In this document: in pieces, positions 36,192 through 43,625 of the stretch
Layout: each line of letters opens with the position of its first letter
Numbering within the stretch: position 1 is the stretch's first letter
From: Candidatus Saccharibacteria bacterium UBA3304
Lineage (GTDB): Bacteria; Patescibacteriota; Saccharimonadia; Saccharimonadales; Saccharimonadaceae
DNA: 64,000 nucleotides
Reading direction: 5' to 3'
Assembly: GCA_002361425.1 (NCBI GenBank)
Contig: DESW01000025.1
Coordinates: forward strand, 10,752-74,751
Made by a program: the position numbers and the translations under genes
Notes under the pieces: generated by a model
Databases searched by the model: none
Told to the model about the DNA's origin: nothing
Seen by the model: only the letters and a program-made list of their open reading frames with translations

Positions 36192-36237
36192 CAGCCACAA
36201 TGAAATCAAAAAGACCCGTAGGGTCTTATTTTGTTTC
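36192..36237 (+). repeat. Direct repeat copy 2: tRNA-Gln end plus terminator
   Basis: Starts CAGCCACAATGAAATC and contains the same AGACCC/GGGTCT hairpin and T-run; lies just after the nucleotidyltransferase stop, where it also serves as its terminator. No tRNA is attached. Confidence 0.85.
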
Positions 36238-36252
36238 TTTCGTTAATGTGAA

Positions 36253-36277
36253 AGCCCCGACATAAAAGCCGGGGCGA
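36253..36277 (-). terminator. Probable terminator of the 88-aa gene
   Basis: Reverse-strand GCCCCG...CGGGGC hairpin followed by TTTC; U-run is short. Confidence 0.5.
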
Positions 36278-36281
36278 TAAA

Positions 36282-36548
36282 TTATTTTAGAGTTACCGCG
36301 CGGGCAGATACAACCGCAGCTATTTCGTCTAGTGCTTCGTCTGTTTCGGTTAGTTCTCTTGGAATCCCGATGTTGCTTAGGGCTTTCCGCACCTCTTCTT
36401 TCTCGTCTTCATCAATATTTGCAGCAAAGAATGATGCTAGAGCGCCGAATGACCGTGTCTGCCCGATGCCTCGGACGAATTTATTATGAAAATCGTCCCT
36501 AGACATATCTCTAATAATGTCTGTACCACTACGTGCGTCCTTTTTCAT
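36282..36548 (-). CDS. Uncharacterised 88-aa protein
   Basis: Start at ATG 36548 (MKKDARSGTD); AAAGGGGTGG precedes it, and the GTG three codons earlier overlaps that element. Helical, charged, no signal or membrane segment (FHNKFVRGIGQTRSFGALAS, DEDEKEEVRKALSNIG). No family recognised. A strong promoter drives it. Sits in the accessory patch next to the tRNA-Gln repeat. Confidence 0.6.
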   Translation of the reverse strand: MKKDARSGTDIIRDMSRDDFHNKFVRGIGQTRSFGALASFFAANIDEDEKEEVRKALSNIGIPRELTETDEALDEIAAVVSARAVTLK

Positions 36549-36583
36549 AAAAACCACCCCTTTCTACTACTTGGATACTAATA

Positions 36584-36612
36584 TTTATAGTATATTTTGC
36601 GCGTTTTGTCAA
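36584..36612 (-). promoter_or_regulatory. Promoter of the 88-aa gene
   Basis: Reverse-strand TTGACA (36607-36612), 17 bp, TATAAA (36584-36589). The -35 lies just past the stop of the upstream 283-aa gene. Confidence 0.75.
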
Positions 36613-36623
36613 TGGTTCTTACT

Positions 36624-37475
36624 TTAGTATAATTCTCGTTTGAGTTTATATTCTCTTTTGGCTACTTCTGACGAAAAAGCGTTGGCATAGAATTCCTCTA
36701 CAATATCGCGATCGTAGCGCATCACTCTGGCGACAGCTTCGGTTTGCCGGTTTTTTTCTTTTAGATCGCTTGGCCAAAAGTTGCGTACGGTGAATGGGCG
36801 AGTATGATACTTTCTAGCAAGTGCATTAATACCATTCAAGTGCTTTATTGCGTTGTTGTGCGCATTGGTTCTGCCGAGATTATAACTTGCTTCGCCCATA
36901 TCACGCGCCTCTTCTTTCGGCATATATTTATAGTCAAGATGAACCATAACTGAACTATAAAAGTCTTTTGCGTAGTCTAAGTCGTCTTGTGCTTCTGGTA
37001 AGCCCGATTGCATAATTGCTTCACGAAGTGCTTTCATTCTGTCATGATAGAAGTATCCAGCTTGGGCTTCGATGGTTTTATTAATTTCTTTTTCGTCCCT
37101 CGAGATAATCATTTCTTGCTCAACTTCGGCAAGTGGTTCTAATATATAAGCGTCATTTCCTAGCTCATCTTTCGCATTGTTAATTGAGTGAGCGTAGTCA
37201 TCCTCCCAAGCTTCGAATTCGTTCGCACTCATTTTAAGTCCCTGCTCTTTTAATGAGTCTATCTTTCTGCTAAAAGCAGTTTGCGTATCTAGGGCCTCTT
37301 TATAAAAATCCTTAGCGAATTCTGCCGCCCTACTGTTGTAGCGTTCGTTTATTTCTTTGGCTTGCTGAATCAAAGCCTCTCTTTCTTTCGTCTCTTCTGC
37401 GAGTTGCAGCCACGGGCTTTTAGGACTTCCACTATCGTCAGGCGTATCTTCGAGTGGCGTTATGGCGTGTGTCAT
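36624..37475 (-). CDS. Uncharacterised 283-aa helical protein
   Basis: AGGAGG lies 5 nt before ATG 37475. Almost entirely alpha-helical and highly charged with heptad-like stretches (EETKEREALIQQAKEINERY, EAQAGYFYHDRMKALREAIM). No membrane segment or signal, no catalytic motif that I can recognise. A clear TATAAT lies upstream (around 37499) with poor -35. Divergent from the 216-aa gene. Could be a structural or effector protein; unknown. Confidence 0.6.
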   Translation of the reverse strand: MTHAITPLEDTPDDSGSPKSPWLQLAEETKEREALIQQAKEINERYNSRAAEFAKDFYKEALDTQTAFSRKIDSLKEQGLKMSANEFEAWEDDYAHSINNAKDELGNDAYILEPLAEVEQEMIISRDEKEINKTIEAQAGYFYHDRMKALREAIMQSGLPEAQDDLDYAKDFYSSVMVHLDYKYMPKEEARDMGEASYNLGRTNAHNNAIKHLNGINALARKYHTRPFTVRNFWPSDLKEKNRQTEAVARVMRYDRDIVEEFYANAFSSEVAKREYKLKRELY

Positions 37476-37591
37476 TTTTCCTCCTATTGATTATGTTTAT
37501 TATACCGCACCGCTCTAATAGGTTGTATGTATGGTATAATTATATCTGTTACTCATACGTAATCCACCATTTCTTAGAGAGGAGTGAAACT

Positions 37592-38242
37592 ATGAGAAGG
37601 TTCTTTAGAACATTCAACGGTTACATGACTAAAGAGGAATCTCCGAAGTCGCATCGTCTGTCAGACGGCATATTCCGCTACTCAATGGTTACCCCGGGTA
37701 CGCAAATTATTCATTCGGAGACCGAGCCATATAATCTTCGTTGTGCACAATTTGGCGACAAATATCACGCTCGCCGTCTAGCAGACGAAGAAGACTGGAG
37801 AGCAAAAATGCTCGAAGCAATCGATTTTATGGAACAGTATGACGAGATTGGCTGCTATACATTCTGCGATTGTGGCGGCAGCGACAAGATTTGTACTGCT
37901 ATCTCATGCGAGAATCGACCGAATGCAAAAACGATGATTTTGGTTGATGACGCAAAGTTTAATGCCTACGACGGCTATAATTGTCCATTCTTTATCATCT
38001 TTAACGCCAGACCGATACTTGGTTTAGGTGCTGACCATAACGTGGTTATAGGTCGTGATGTTTATCACTTAAAGTTAGACAAGAAATCGGTTATCGTGTG
38101 GAATCTTGATCGATACGTGGATTTCATCGTAGAGGGGCATACCTTTTGGGGGATTTGTCATAATACTGGCGCAAAACTTAGCATAACTGACGATGTAATG
38201 GTTGGATTAAAAGACGGCAAACGTGTTTACGTTGCACATTAG
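37592..38242 (+). CDS. Uncharacterised 216-aa protein
   Basis: Start at ATG 37592 with AGAGAGGAG 7 nt upstream; TGG-extended TATAAT near 37534 precedes a leader of about 50 nt. Short basic N-terminus (RRFFRTFNGYM), then a mixed fold with a Cys-rich cluster (YTFCDCGGSDKICTAISCEN, about residues 90-110) that might bind metal. Later strands are beta-rich (NVVIGRDVYHLKLDKKSVIV). No signal peptide or membrane helix. No family recognised. Confidence 0.6.
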   Translation: MRRFFRTFNGYMTKEESPKSHRLSDGIFRYSMVTPGTQIIHSETEPYNLRCAQFGDKYHARRLADEEDWRAKMLEAIDFMEQYDEIGCYTFCDCGGSDKICTAISCENRPNAKTMILVDDAKFNAYDGYNCPFFIIFNARPILGLGADHNVVIGRDVYHLKLDKKSVIVWNLDRYVDFIVEGHTFWGICHNTGAKLSITDDVMVGLKDGKRVYVAH

Positions 38243-38248
38243 AAGGCG

Positions 38249-38279
38249 ACGCCGGGACTATAGCAGTTCCGGCGTTTTT
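38249..38279 (+). terminator. Terminator of the 216-aa gene
   Basis: Stem ACGCCGGGACT/AGTTCCGGCGT (38249-38259, 38265-38275; one G-T) with TTTTT. Confidence 0.85.
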
Positions 38280-38295
38280 CTTGTATTATGAAATT

Positions 38296-38391
38296 ATGGA
38301 CGATGTAGACGAAAGAGATTTGCAAATTCTCGACGCCGAACTGGCCGAGTCGGAACAGGACGGTGAAGAGATGCTTGCTTGCGGCAACTAA
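38296..38391 (+). CDS. 31-aa acidic small protein, probably leaderless
   Basis: ATG GAC GAT ... TAA encodes a 31-residue peptide starting MDDVDERDLQILDAELAE and ending with a Cys (LACGN). TATTAT (38284-38289) lies six bases before the ATG, matching the leaderless rule. It sits alone between two terminators, so no other gene can explain it. Acidic and helical; function unknown. Its stop codon overlaps the stem of the following terminator. Confidence 0.5.
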   Translation: MDDVDERDLQILDAELAESEQDGEEMLACGN

Positions 38392-38422
38392 AAAACTCCG
38401 ACGTATTTGGCCGGAGTTTTTT
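38391..38422. terminator. Bidirectional terminator
   Basis: Stem AAAAACTCCG/CGGAGTTTTT (38391-38400, 38412-38421), loop of 11. Serves the 31-aa gene and the convergent DUF308-like gene. Confidence 0.8.
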
Positions 38423-38428
38423 GATTCC

Positions 38429-39025
38429 CTATTTTTCGTCGACGATTTTGGCGTCTACGGTCTTGGCGGATGATTTGTATGATTGTTTGACTATGATGCC
38501 GCCGGTCATATCGGAAACGGCGAAGATAATAAGTAATACGCCGAGGACCTGAACCACGAGGTCTGGAACGATGATCTTACCGAAGATACAAAGTGCGCCA
38601 CAAACTACGCCAATAATAGCGAGAATGAGAGCGTTTTTGTAGTTCGGATTAAACTTTTTGCTATTGAGCGCATCTTGCAGGCGGAAAATGCTTTCAATAA
38701 GCAAGAAGATGCCGAGCACGATAGAAATGAGCTCTTTCAAAAAGTCTTTTTCGATAATAAGAAATGCACCGGCAACACCAAGCGCAATGGCGGTAATAAG
38801 CTTTGCATTGTCGCCCATGTTGCGATTCTCTACGCGGTACCATGCGATGAAATTGTAGGCTGCGTAGACGAGGAATAATATGCCAATAGCAATAGAAATA
38901 AAGCTAGTAACTTTGTCGGCCCAAATTAGCAGGCAGATGCCGAGGGCGAGCAAAATAACGTTGATACTAATAGGCATAGAAAAGGTTTTTACTTTTCTTG
39001 CGCCTTTAACTTCGATCTTCTTCAT
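38429..39025 (-). CDS. HdeD/DUF308-like membrane protein
   Basis: 198 aa with six hydrophobic segments in three repeated pairs (INVILLALGICLLIWADKVTS, ITAIALGVAGAFLIIEKDFLK, ALILAIIGVVCGALCIFGKII), each with the G-hinge pattern of the HdeD/DUF308 family. C-terminal tail cytoplasmic and charged. AGGAG lies 4 nt before ATG, only about ten bases after the corA stop, so it is in a corA operon. Role in this family is poorly known (acid or membrane stress in enterics). Confidence 0.75.
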   Translation of the reverse strand: MKKIEVKGARKVKTFSMPISINVILLALGICLLIWADKVTSFISIAIGILFLVYAAYNFIAWYRVENRNMGDNAKLITAIALGVAGAFLIIEKDFLKELISIVLGIFLLIESIFRLQDALNSKKFNPNYKNALILAIIGVVCGALCIFGKIIVPDLVVQVLGVLLIIFAVSDMTGGIIVKQSYKSSAKTVDAKIVDEK

Positions 39026-39037
39026 ATTACTCCTATT

Positions 39038-39985
39038 TTATAACATTCCGCGCTTCTTGAGCCAGATAGCAAGAATGAATGACAAAACGAATGAGCCAGC
39101 GAGTACGATTGCGGCAGATATTGGACTGGTGCCGATGACGCCGAATTGGACGTTCATGCCGAGAAAAGATGAAATGATTGTCGGGATGGAAAGCACGATA
39201 GTGATGCCGGCGAGAAACTTCATGATTTCGTTCTGATTATTATTAATGACGGCACTGTAAGTTTCGGAAATGGATTTAAGAATCTTACGATAAACTTCGG
39301 CCATATCGAGCGCCTGCTCGTTTTCGATAATAGCATCTTCGAGCAAATCTTCGTCGCCTTCATAGAGCGGAAGAACGTTGCCCTTGCCGAGACGATCGAG
39401 TACGAGGCGGTTTTCCTTTAAGGAGCTGGCGAAGTAGACGAGGGTCTTTTCGGCAGTTAGTAAGTCGATGAGGTCCTTGTTCTTGGTAGACTTTTGCATG
39501 CTATCCTCTTTTGCGTCGATAGCCTTGTAAATCATGTCGAGAACCTTGAGGTAGCGAGCGGCTGCGACGGCAATAATTTGAATGAGTGTGCGCGTCTTTT
39601 TCGCGGTGCGGAACTCGGCAATAATGCCCTTGCGGAAATCGTCAAGGATGCCGGTTTCGACTGGCGAAATAGTGATAACATAGTTGTTCTCTGACACGAT
39701 AATACCGAGTGGGTAGGTGATGTAATCGTCATCATCGTCGCCGTCTTCTTCAAGAGCTGGCACGTCCAAAACAACGAGTGTCTCCTTGCCGGAAGTCTCA
39801 ACGCGTGGCAGCTCGTCGTCATCGCGCATCTTTACGAGCAAGTCGCGGTCGATGCCGGTTTTTTCGACGACTTCTTCAATCTCGTCATCAGACGGGCGGA
39901 CGATATCGATCCAACAATCAGTCTCGAAGCCGTTGCGGCGTTCGAGTTCCTTGGTATCGTGATTGGTTTTATAGTATTTAAGCAT
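39038..39985 (-). CDS. corA: CorA-family divalent metal (Mg2+) channel
   Basis: 315 aa. Cytoplasmic N-terminal domain, long stalk helix (KSISETYSAVINNNQNEIMK), then two C-terminal membrane helices with the selectivity motif GMN in SSFLGMNVQFG, and a basic end (WLKKRGML). Takes up Mg2+ (or Co2+). Leaderless: TATAAT (39993-39998) ends 7 nt before ATG 39985. Divergent from the HlyIII gene with a mirrored leaderless promoter. Confidence 0.93.
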   Translation of the reverse strand: MLKYYKTNHDTKELERRNGFETDCWIDIVRPSDDEIEEVVEKTGIDRDLLVKMRDDDELPRVETSGKETLVVLDVPALEEDGDDDDDYITYPLGIIVSENNYVITISPVETGILDDFRKGIIAEFRTAKKTRTLIQIIAVAAARYLKVLDMIYKAIDAKEDSMQKSTKNKDLIDLLTAEKTLVYFASSLKENRLVLDRLGKGNVLPLYEGDEDLLEDAIIENEQALDMAEVYRKILKSISETYSAVINNNQNEIMKFLAGITIVLSIPTIISSFLGMNVQFGVIGTSPISAAIVLAGSFVLSFILAIWLKKRGML

Positions 39986-39992
39986 TATTAGT

Positions 39993-40020
39993 ATTATAGC
40001 ACTCTCTGTTGCGGTATAAT
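39993..40020. promoter_or_regulatory. Divergent leaderless promoters of corA (-) and HlyIII gene (+)
   Basis: Reverse TATAAT 39993-39998 (7 nt to ATG 39985) and forward TATAAT 40015-40020 (7 nt to ATG 40028). Only 16 bp separate the boxes, so the two transcription units share the region. Confidence 0.7.
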
Positions 40021-40027
40021 AATAGCA

Positions 40028-40726
40028 ATGAAGAAACAGCTGAAAATTATGCAGCCTCGCACGAAACTAAAAGATCGTGAGTTACCTGACTATACGCGCG
40101 GTGAAGAGATTTTTAACATGGTCTCACATATTGTCGCTGCGGCTTTTGCAGTACCGATTTTGATCCTTTGCATTATTCGTGGTGCGATTGAATATGGTGC
40201 GGCGGGTGTTTTGACCGGTCTCGCATTTACGGTTTCGATGCTCATTCTCTTTACGATTTCGGCGATTTATCATGGCCTAAAGCCAGAAAAACGCGCAAAG
40301 AAAGTGATGCAGATTATTGATCACTGCTCGATTTTCTTACTTATTGCTGGTTCATATACGCCAGTCACTTTAATTGCCTTGATGAAGACTGAGCCAGTGA
40401 CAGCCTGGGTGATGTTTGGTGTTGTGTGGGTGATGTCGATTCTCGGTATTGTACTTAATGCGATTGATTTGAAAAAGTTTGCAAGCTTTTCGATGGCTTG
40501 TTATCTCGCGCTTGGCTGGTGCATTATCCTCTGCTTGCCAAGTTTGATGGTAGTGTTGCCGCCAATTGGCACCGTTCTTCTCTTCCTCGGTGGCATTATG
40601 TATACGATTGGTGCGATGTTCTTTGGACTCGAAAAAGAGTTCAAGTATATGCATTCGATTTTTCATTTACTAGTGCTCGGCGGCAGCGTCTGCCACGGTT
40701 TAATGATTTTGCTTTGCATCCTCTAG
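40028..40726 (+). CDS. Hemolysin III / PAQR-family membrane protein
   Basis: 232 aa, seven membrane helices. Family motifs: FNMVSHIVAAAFA (with the conserved His), SAIYHGLKP, DHCSIFLLIAGSYTPVTL and the C-terminal HLLVLGGSVCHGLMIL. The three His and Asp residues form the metal site of PAQR hydrolases. Despite the name, hemolysis is not established for most members; lipid or ceramide hydrolase activity is one possibility. Leaderless promoter. Confidence 0.9.
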   Translation: MKKQLKIMQPRTKLKDRELPDYTRGEEIFNMVSHIVAAAFAVPILILCIIRGAIEYGAAGVLTGLAFTVSMLILFTISAIYHGLKPEKRAKKVMQIIDHCSIFLLIAGSYTPVTLIALMKTEPVTAWVMFGVVWVMSILGIVLNAIDLKKFASFSMACYLALGWCIILCLPSLMVVLPPIGTVLLFLGGIMYTIGAMFFGLEKEFKYMHSIFHLLVLGGSVCHGLMILLCIL

Positions 40727-40820
40727 GATTATTTGTTAAGATATTTTTATCTTTAACAGCTTTTTAAAAAGCATTGAGCACCTTAACTTTTTCAAAAACC
40801 TATGTAAGGGGGTAAATTAC

Positions 40821-41609
40821 ATGGTAGATAATGCGATGATCAAGCAAATGCTTGATAAGGCCGCTGCCAACCCATTCTATTTTGGTAGTGGCAATGAATC
40901 CTATTTTTGGCGCATAGCAGAAATCGAAGACGAGATTTTTGCTGAACGCGCTCAGTGCGTATGTGGTTGTGTCGACTACGGCTACTATTGTTGCTCTGTG
41001 GATGATGCACAGGCCAGAGAGAATATGTACTTCGATATGGTTATCGATTTTGCGACAAACTACTGCGCCTACTGGTACGAAAATATTCCGAGTGATGTCT
41101 TTGAGGAGACTGCGGGACCTGATGATGCTGAATTGCAGGAAATTCTGTCAGTTTTTCATAAGAAGTATTCGAATTTTTTAAATGATGTAATGCATTGGTT
41201 CTCATTCTTGATCGAATGCGGGACGAATGAATACGGTACATACGAGATTGTGGATACATGTGTTCCGTGTGGTGATAAGCAAGTCGTAAAGTCCGTATTG
41301 AGACATCTGTCACTTTTGAGCCCGGTTGTAATCAATTCCGAAGATACTGAATATATATGGCAGTTAGCAAAGGCTAATGGTCAGATTTGGTATCGTAGAA
41401 CGACGCGTTTTTATCGCGATGATTACATCTATAACACGGATGAATATGGATACGTATCGTGCGACGATGTGGATGCGATTGGAGCTCTGCGCGATGCGAT
41501 ACGTCTCTGTTTCTTTATAGAAGGATGGGAGATCGTAGAGGATCCAAATAATGACGTGGATGCAATGTTCGCGTTGGTAGATCTTTCACTTGGAGAATTC
41601 TTGGTGTAG
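40821..41609 (+). CDS. Uncharacterised 262-aa Cys-rich protein
   Basis: AAGGGGGT lies 7 nt before ATG. No family recognised. A Cys cluster at about residues 45-58 (CVCGCVDYGYYCC) and another pair at about 147-150 (TCVPCG) suggest metal binding or redox. Otherwise acidic and aromatic (YIWQLAKANGQIWYRRTTRF). No signal peptide, so probably cytoplasmic. Long A/T-rich leader with small hairpins upstream; no clear promoter seen. A strong terminator follows. Confidence 0.6.
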   Translation: MVDNAMIKQMLDKAAANPFYFGSGNESYFWRIAEIEDEIFAERAQCVCGCVDYGYYCCSVDDAQARENMYFDMVIDFATNYCAYWYENIPSDVFEETAGPDDAELQEILSVFHKKYSNFLNDVMHWFSFLIECGTNEYGTYEIVDTCVPCGDKQVVKSVLRHLSLLSPVVINSEDTEYIWQLAKANGQIWYRRTTRFYRDDYIYNTDEYGYVSCDDVDAIGALRDAIRLCFFIEGWEIVEDPNNDVDAMFALVDLSLGEFLV

Positions 41610-41654
41610 TGTAACTATCTGCTCGATGTTTATTTAAAAAGCATAGGTTTTACG

Positions 41655-41703
41655 GCCCGGCTGCTTCCCTTTTTATCTAGAGGGGAGTAAAGCCGGGCTT
41701 TTT
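41655..41703 (+). terminator. Terminator of the Cys-rich gene
   Basis: Stem GCCCGGCT/AGCCGGGC (41655-41662, 41691-41698) with an inner CTTCCC/GGGGAG helix, then TTTTT. Confidence 0.85.
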
Positions 41704-41705
41704 AC

Positions 41706-41734
41706 TTGCGCTTTTAGAAAATTCGTGATAATAT
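41706..41734 (+). promoter_or_regulatory. tRNA-Ala promoter
   Basis: TTGCGC (41706-41711), 17 bp, TAATAT (41729-41734). Predicted start near 41741, at the foot of the leader hairpin. Confidence 0.6.
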
Positions 41735-41741
41735 AGGTATT

Positions 41742-41769
41742 GGAAGTGAGCGCCCCCCCGCTTGCTTCC
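41742..41769 (+). other. GC-rich hairpin with C-run loop in the tRNA-Ala leader
   Basis: Eleven-pair stem GGAAGTGAGCG/CGCTTGCTTCC (two G-U pairs) closing a loop made almost only of C (seven C in a row). Lies between transcription start and tRNA 5' end. Confidence 0.6.
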
Positions 41770-41787
41770 ACCTTTTGTTCAATTGTT

Positions 41788-41864
41788 GGGGCGTTAGCTC
41801 AGCTGATTAGAGCGCCTGCTTTGCAAGCAGGAGGTCGAGGGTTTGAATCCCTCACGCTCCACCA
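41788..41864 (+). tRNA. tRNA-Ala(UGC), CCA encoded
   Basis: Acceptor GGGGCGT pairs with ACGCTCC (one G-U); D-arm GCTCAGCTGATTAGAGC; anticodon arm CCTGC-TTTGCAA-GCAGG gives TGC; T-arm GAGGG-TTTGAAT-CCCTC; ends ACCA. Confidence 0.95.
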
Positions 41865-41920
41865 TTTTTTATTTTCAACTGTTAATTTGTAAAAAAGAAC
41901 CGCCTTGATGGCGGATCTTT

Positions 41921-42685
41921 TTATTTGAAATACAAGATGAAGTTGTCTTGCTTCTTCAGTTCTAGGCTGCGTTTTTTAGCGTATTCTACTATGGCTTCAT
42001 GCTGACATGGGTCGGCTTCTAAAATGAGGCCGGCGGCGTTGTCTGGATATTGGTCGATAAGTTCATAAATGAGTTTTAGGCCTTGTTGCTCAGCGTAAAG
42101 TGCGAGGCTAGGTTCATGGTCGAGCGATTGATGATCGAGCCAGCCCCAATTCACATCAACGTATGGCAGGTTGGCGATAATGAGCGTATTTGGATCGGGC
42201 TGGAAATTACTTAGCAAATCAGATTTATGGAAGTTGACTTTGGCGCCATGATGGGTGGCGTTTTTCTGAGCGATGCGAAGTGCGTCATCAGAGATATCAA
42301 TGGCATCAACCTTGGCGTCGGTTTCGAGTGCACAAGTAATTGCAATACAGCCGGAGCCGGTGCCGACATCGAGAATCTTCTCCGGCTTCAAATCTTTAAC
42401 GATATCGATAATCGTTTCGGTTTCTGGGCGCGGTATAAGGACGTCTGGCGTAACGAAGAAGCGGCGACCGTAAAACTCCCGGTAGCCGAGAATATAGGCC
42501 AGAGGCTCGCCCTCAGCGCGTCTGGCGACATATGAATCGATGGCGCTAGTATCCTGTAATTCCTCATCGCTATGCGACACAAGGTAACTGCGATCGACGT
42601 CATTCAGAAAATGCGCCAAAATGAGCTCGGCGTCGAGGCGGTCGATACTTTTAGCTGCATTTTTTAGCCAGTCACAGATTGTCAT
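41921..42685 (-). CDS. prmC: Peptide chain release factor N5-glutamine methyltransferase
   Basis: 254 aa. Methylates the GGQ glutamine of release factors. N-terminal helical domain with YILGYREFYGRRFFVTPDVL, IPRPETE, then SAM-binding ILDVGTGSGCIAI and IIANLPYVD. The substrate-binding NPPY motif reads NLPY here. Slightly shorter than E. coli PrmC (277 aa). Leaderless: TATAAT (42692-42697) is 6 nt before ATG. Confidence 0.9.
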   Translation of the reverse strand: MTICDWLKNAAKSIDRLDAELILAHFLNDVDRSYLVSHSDEELQDTSAIDSYVARRAEGEPLAYILGYREFYGRRFFVTPDVLIPRPETETIIDIVKDLKPEKILDVGTGSGCIAITCALETDAKVDAIDISDDALRIAQKNATHHGAKVNFHKSDLLSNFQPDPNTLIIANLPYVDVNWGWLDHQSLDHEPSLALYAEQQGLKLIYELIDQYPDNAAGLILEADPCQHEAIVEYAKKRSLELKKQDNFILYFK

Positions 42686-42691
42686 ACCTCT

Positions 42692-42727
42692 ATTATACTT
42701 GATTTTGAGGCATTTTTGTGATATAAT
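42692..42727. promoter_or_regulatory. Divergent promoters: prmC (-, leaderless) and SleB-like gene (+)
   Basis: Reverse TATAAT 42692-42697 for prmC; forward TTGATT (42699-42704), 17 bp, TATAAT (42722-42727) for the hydrolase gene. The forward -35 abuts the reverse -10. Confidence 0.7.
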
Positions 42728-42803
42728 TAGAAGGTTAGCGCATTTTTTCTTGCGCCAGCACTTTTAGAGTTTGCTTTGCTGAAAACGAAAGTGAGGTACC
42801 GTT

Positions 42804-43547
42804 ATTTTATTACGAAAGTTTGCGGGTATGTTCATTGGTATTAGTATATGTACTGCCCTATTTATGGTTCCGATGTTCAGCAACGCTGCAGTGGCAAGAG
42901 GGGCGTCGGACGAAAATGAAACGCCGGTGGTGGCCGGAGCAAGTGATGCGACTGAAGTAGAAGTTACCGTCGTTGAGACGGAACAAACTACGTATATGTC
43001 TGCTCCTGATGAGCCTGAGTTGTATCAAGTGACAATTCCGGCTGGCTCGGCTACCGCTGAAGAGGAGCGCCGTAAAGGCGAGGAGTTCCTGGCTCGAATG
43101 GAAGAAGAGAGACTGGAACAAGAAGCGCATGATGCGCTCATTGCGGAATATTTCGATGAGAACGACATAGTGATGATGGCGCAGCTAATTAATGTCGAGG
43201 CTGGAGCTGTCTATCCCCTATATCGTCGCGCGGCTGTTGGTTGGACCGTATTAAACCGCTTAGAGAGTGGCCGTTGGGGACCTACTTCGATAAGCGGAAT
43301 TATTACGCAAGATGGTCAGTATGCGTGGTATGCGGGTGCATCATATTCCGAAATAGATTATGAAATCGCCCGTGATGTTCTAACACGTTGGGCTGAAGAA
43401 CAAATCTCAGGCGAAGAAGATCCGGGTCGTGTATTGCCGAAGCAGTATGAGAGCTTCTATGGTGACGGTAATCAGAATTATTTCTACGACCAATATGGAA
43501 ACTACTGGGACTTTAGTATTGATATGGATCCATATGCATCTTGGTAG
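42804..43547 (+). CDS. Secreted SleB-type cell-wall hydrolase (Hydrolase_2)
   Basis: 247 aa if started at ATT 42804 or 239 aa from ATG 42828. The ATG has no ribosome site; GAGGT lies 6 nt before an in-frame ATT, and starting there adds LLRKFAG, the basic residues a signal peptide needs before the hydrophobic run (FIGISICTALFMVPMFS). After an acidic spacer and coiled coil (EEERRKGEEFLARMEEERLE), residues 125-235 carry the SleB fold: MMAQLINVEAGAVYPLYRRA (catalytic Glu), VGWTVLNRLESGRWGPTSIS and GQYAWYAG. Likely cuts peptidoglycan, its own or a host's. Leader hairpin GCGCA/TGCGC at 42738-42755. Confidence 0.8.
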   Translation: MLLRKFAGMFIGISICTALFMVPMFSNAAVARGASDENETPVVAGASDATEVEVTVVETEQTTYMSAPDEPELYQVTIPAGSATAEEERRKGEEFLARMEEERLEQEAHDALIAEYFDENDIVMMAQLINVEAGAVYPLYRRAAVGWTVLNRLESGRWGPTSISGIITQDGQYAWYAGASYSEIDYEIARDVLTRWAEEQISGEEDPGRVLPKQYESFYGDGNQNYFYDQYGNYWDFSIDMDPYASW

Positions 43548-43592
43548 TATTAAAAGTAACTTGTAGGCTAAAGTAAAGCAAACTCAAACAAA

Positions 43593-43625
43593 AATCTCCG
43601 ATCGCGTTGGTCGGAGATTGTTTTT
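43593..43625. terminator. Bidirectional terminator SleB-like gene / capA-like gene
   Basis: Stem AATCTCCGA/TCGGAGATT (43593-43601, 43611-43619), followed by GTTTTTA. Confidence 0.85.

Noticed and set aside
34793..36237. CRISPR array or IS element around the tRNA-Gln repeats
   Set aside because: Only two copies 1.4 kb apart, no spacers, no transposase, no terminal inverted repeats.
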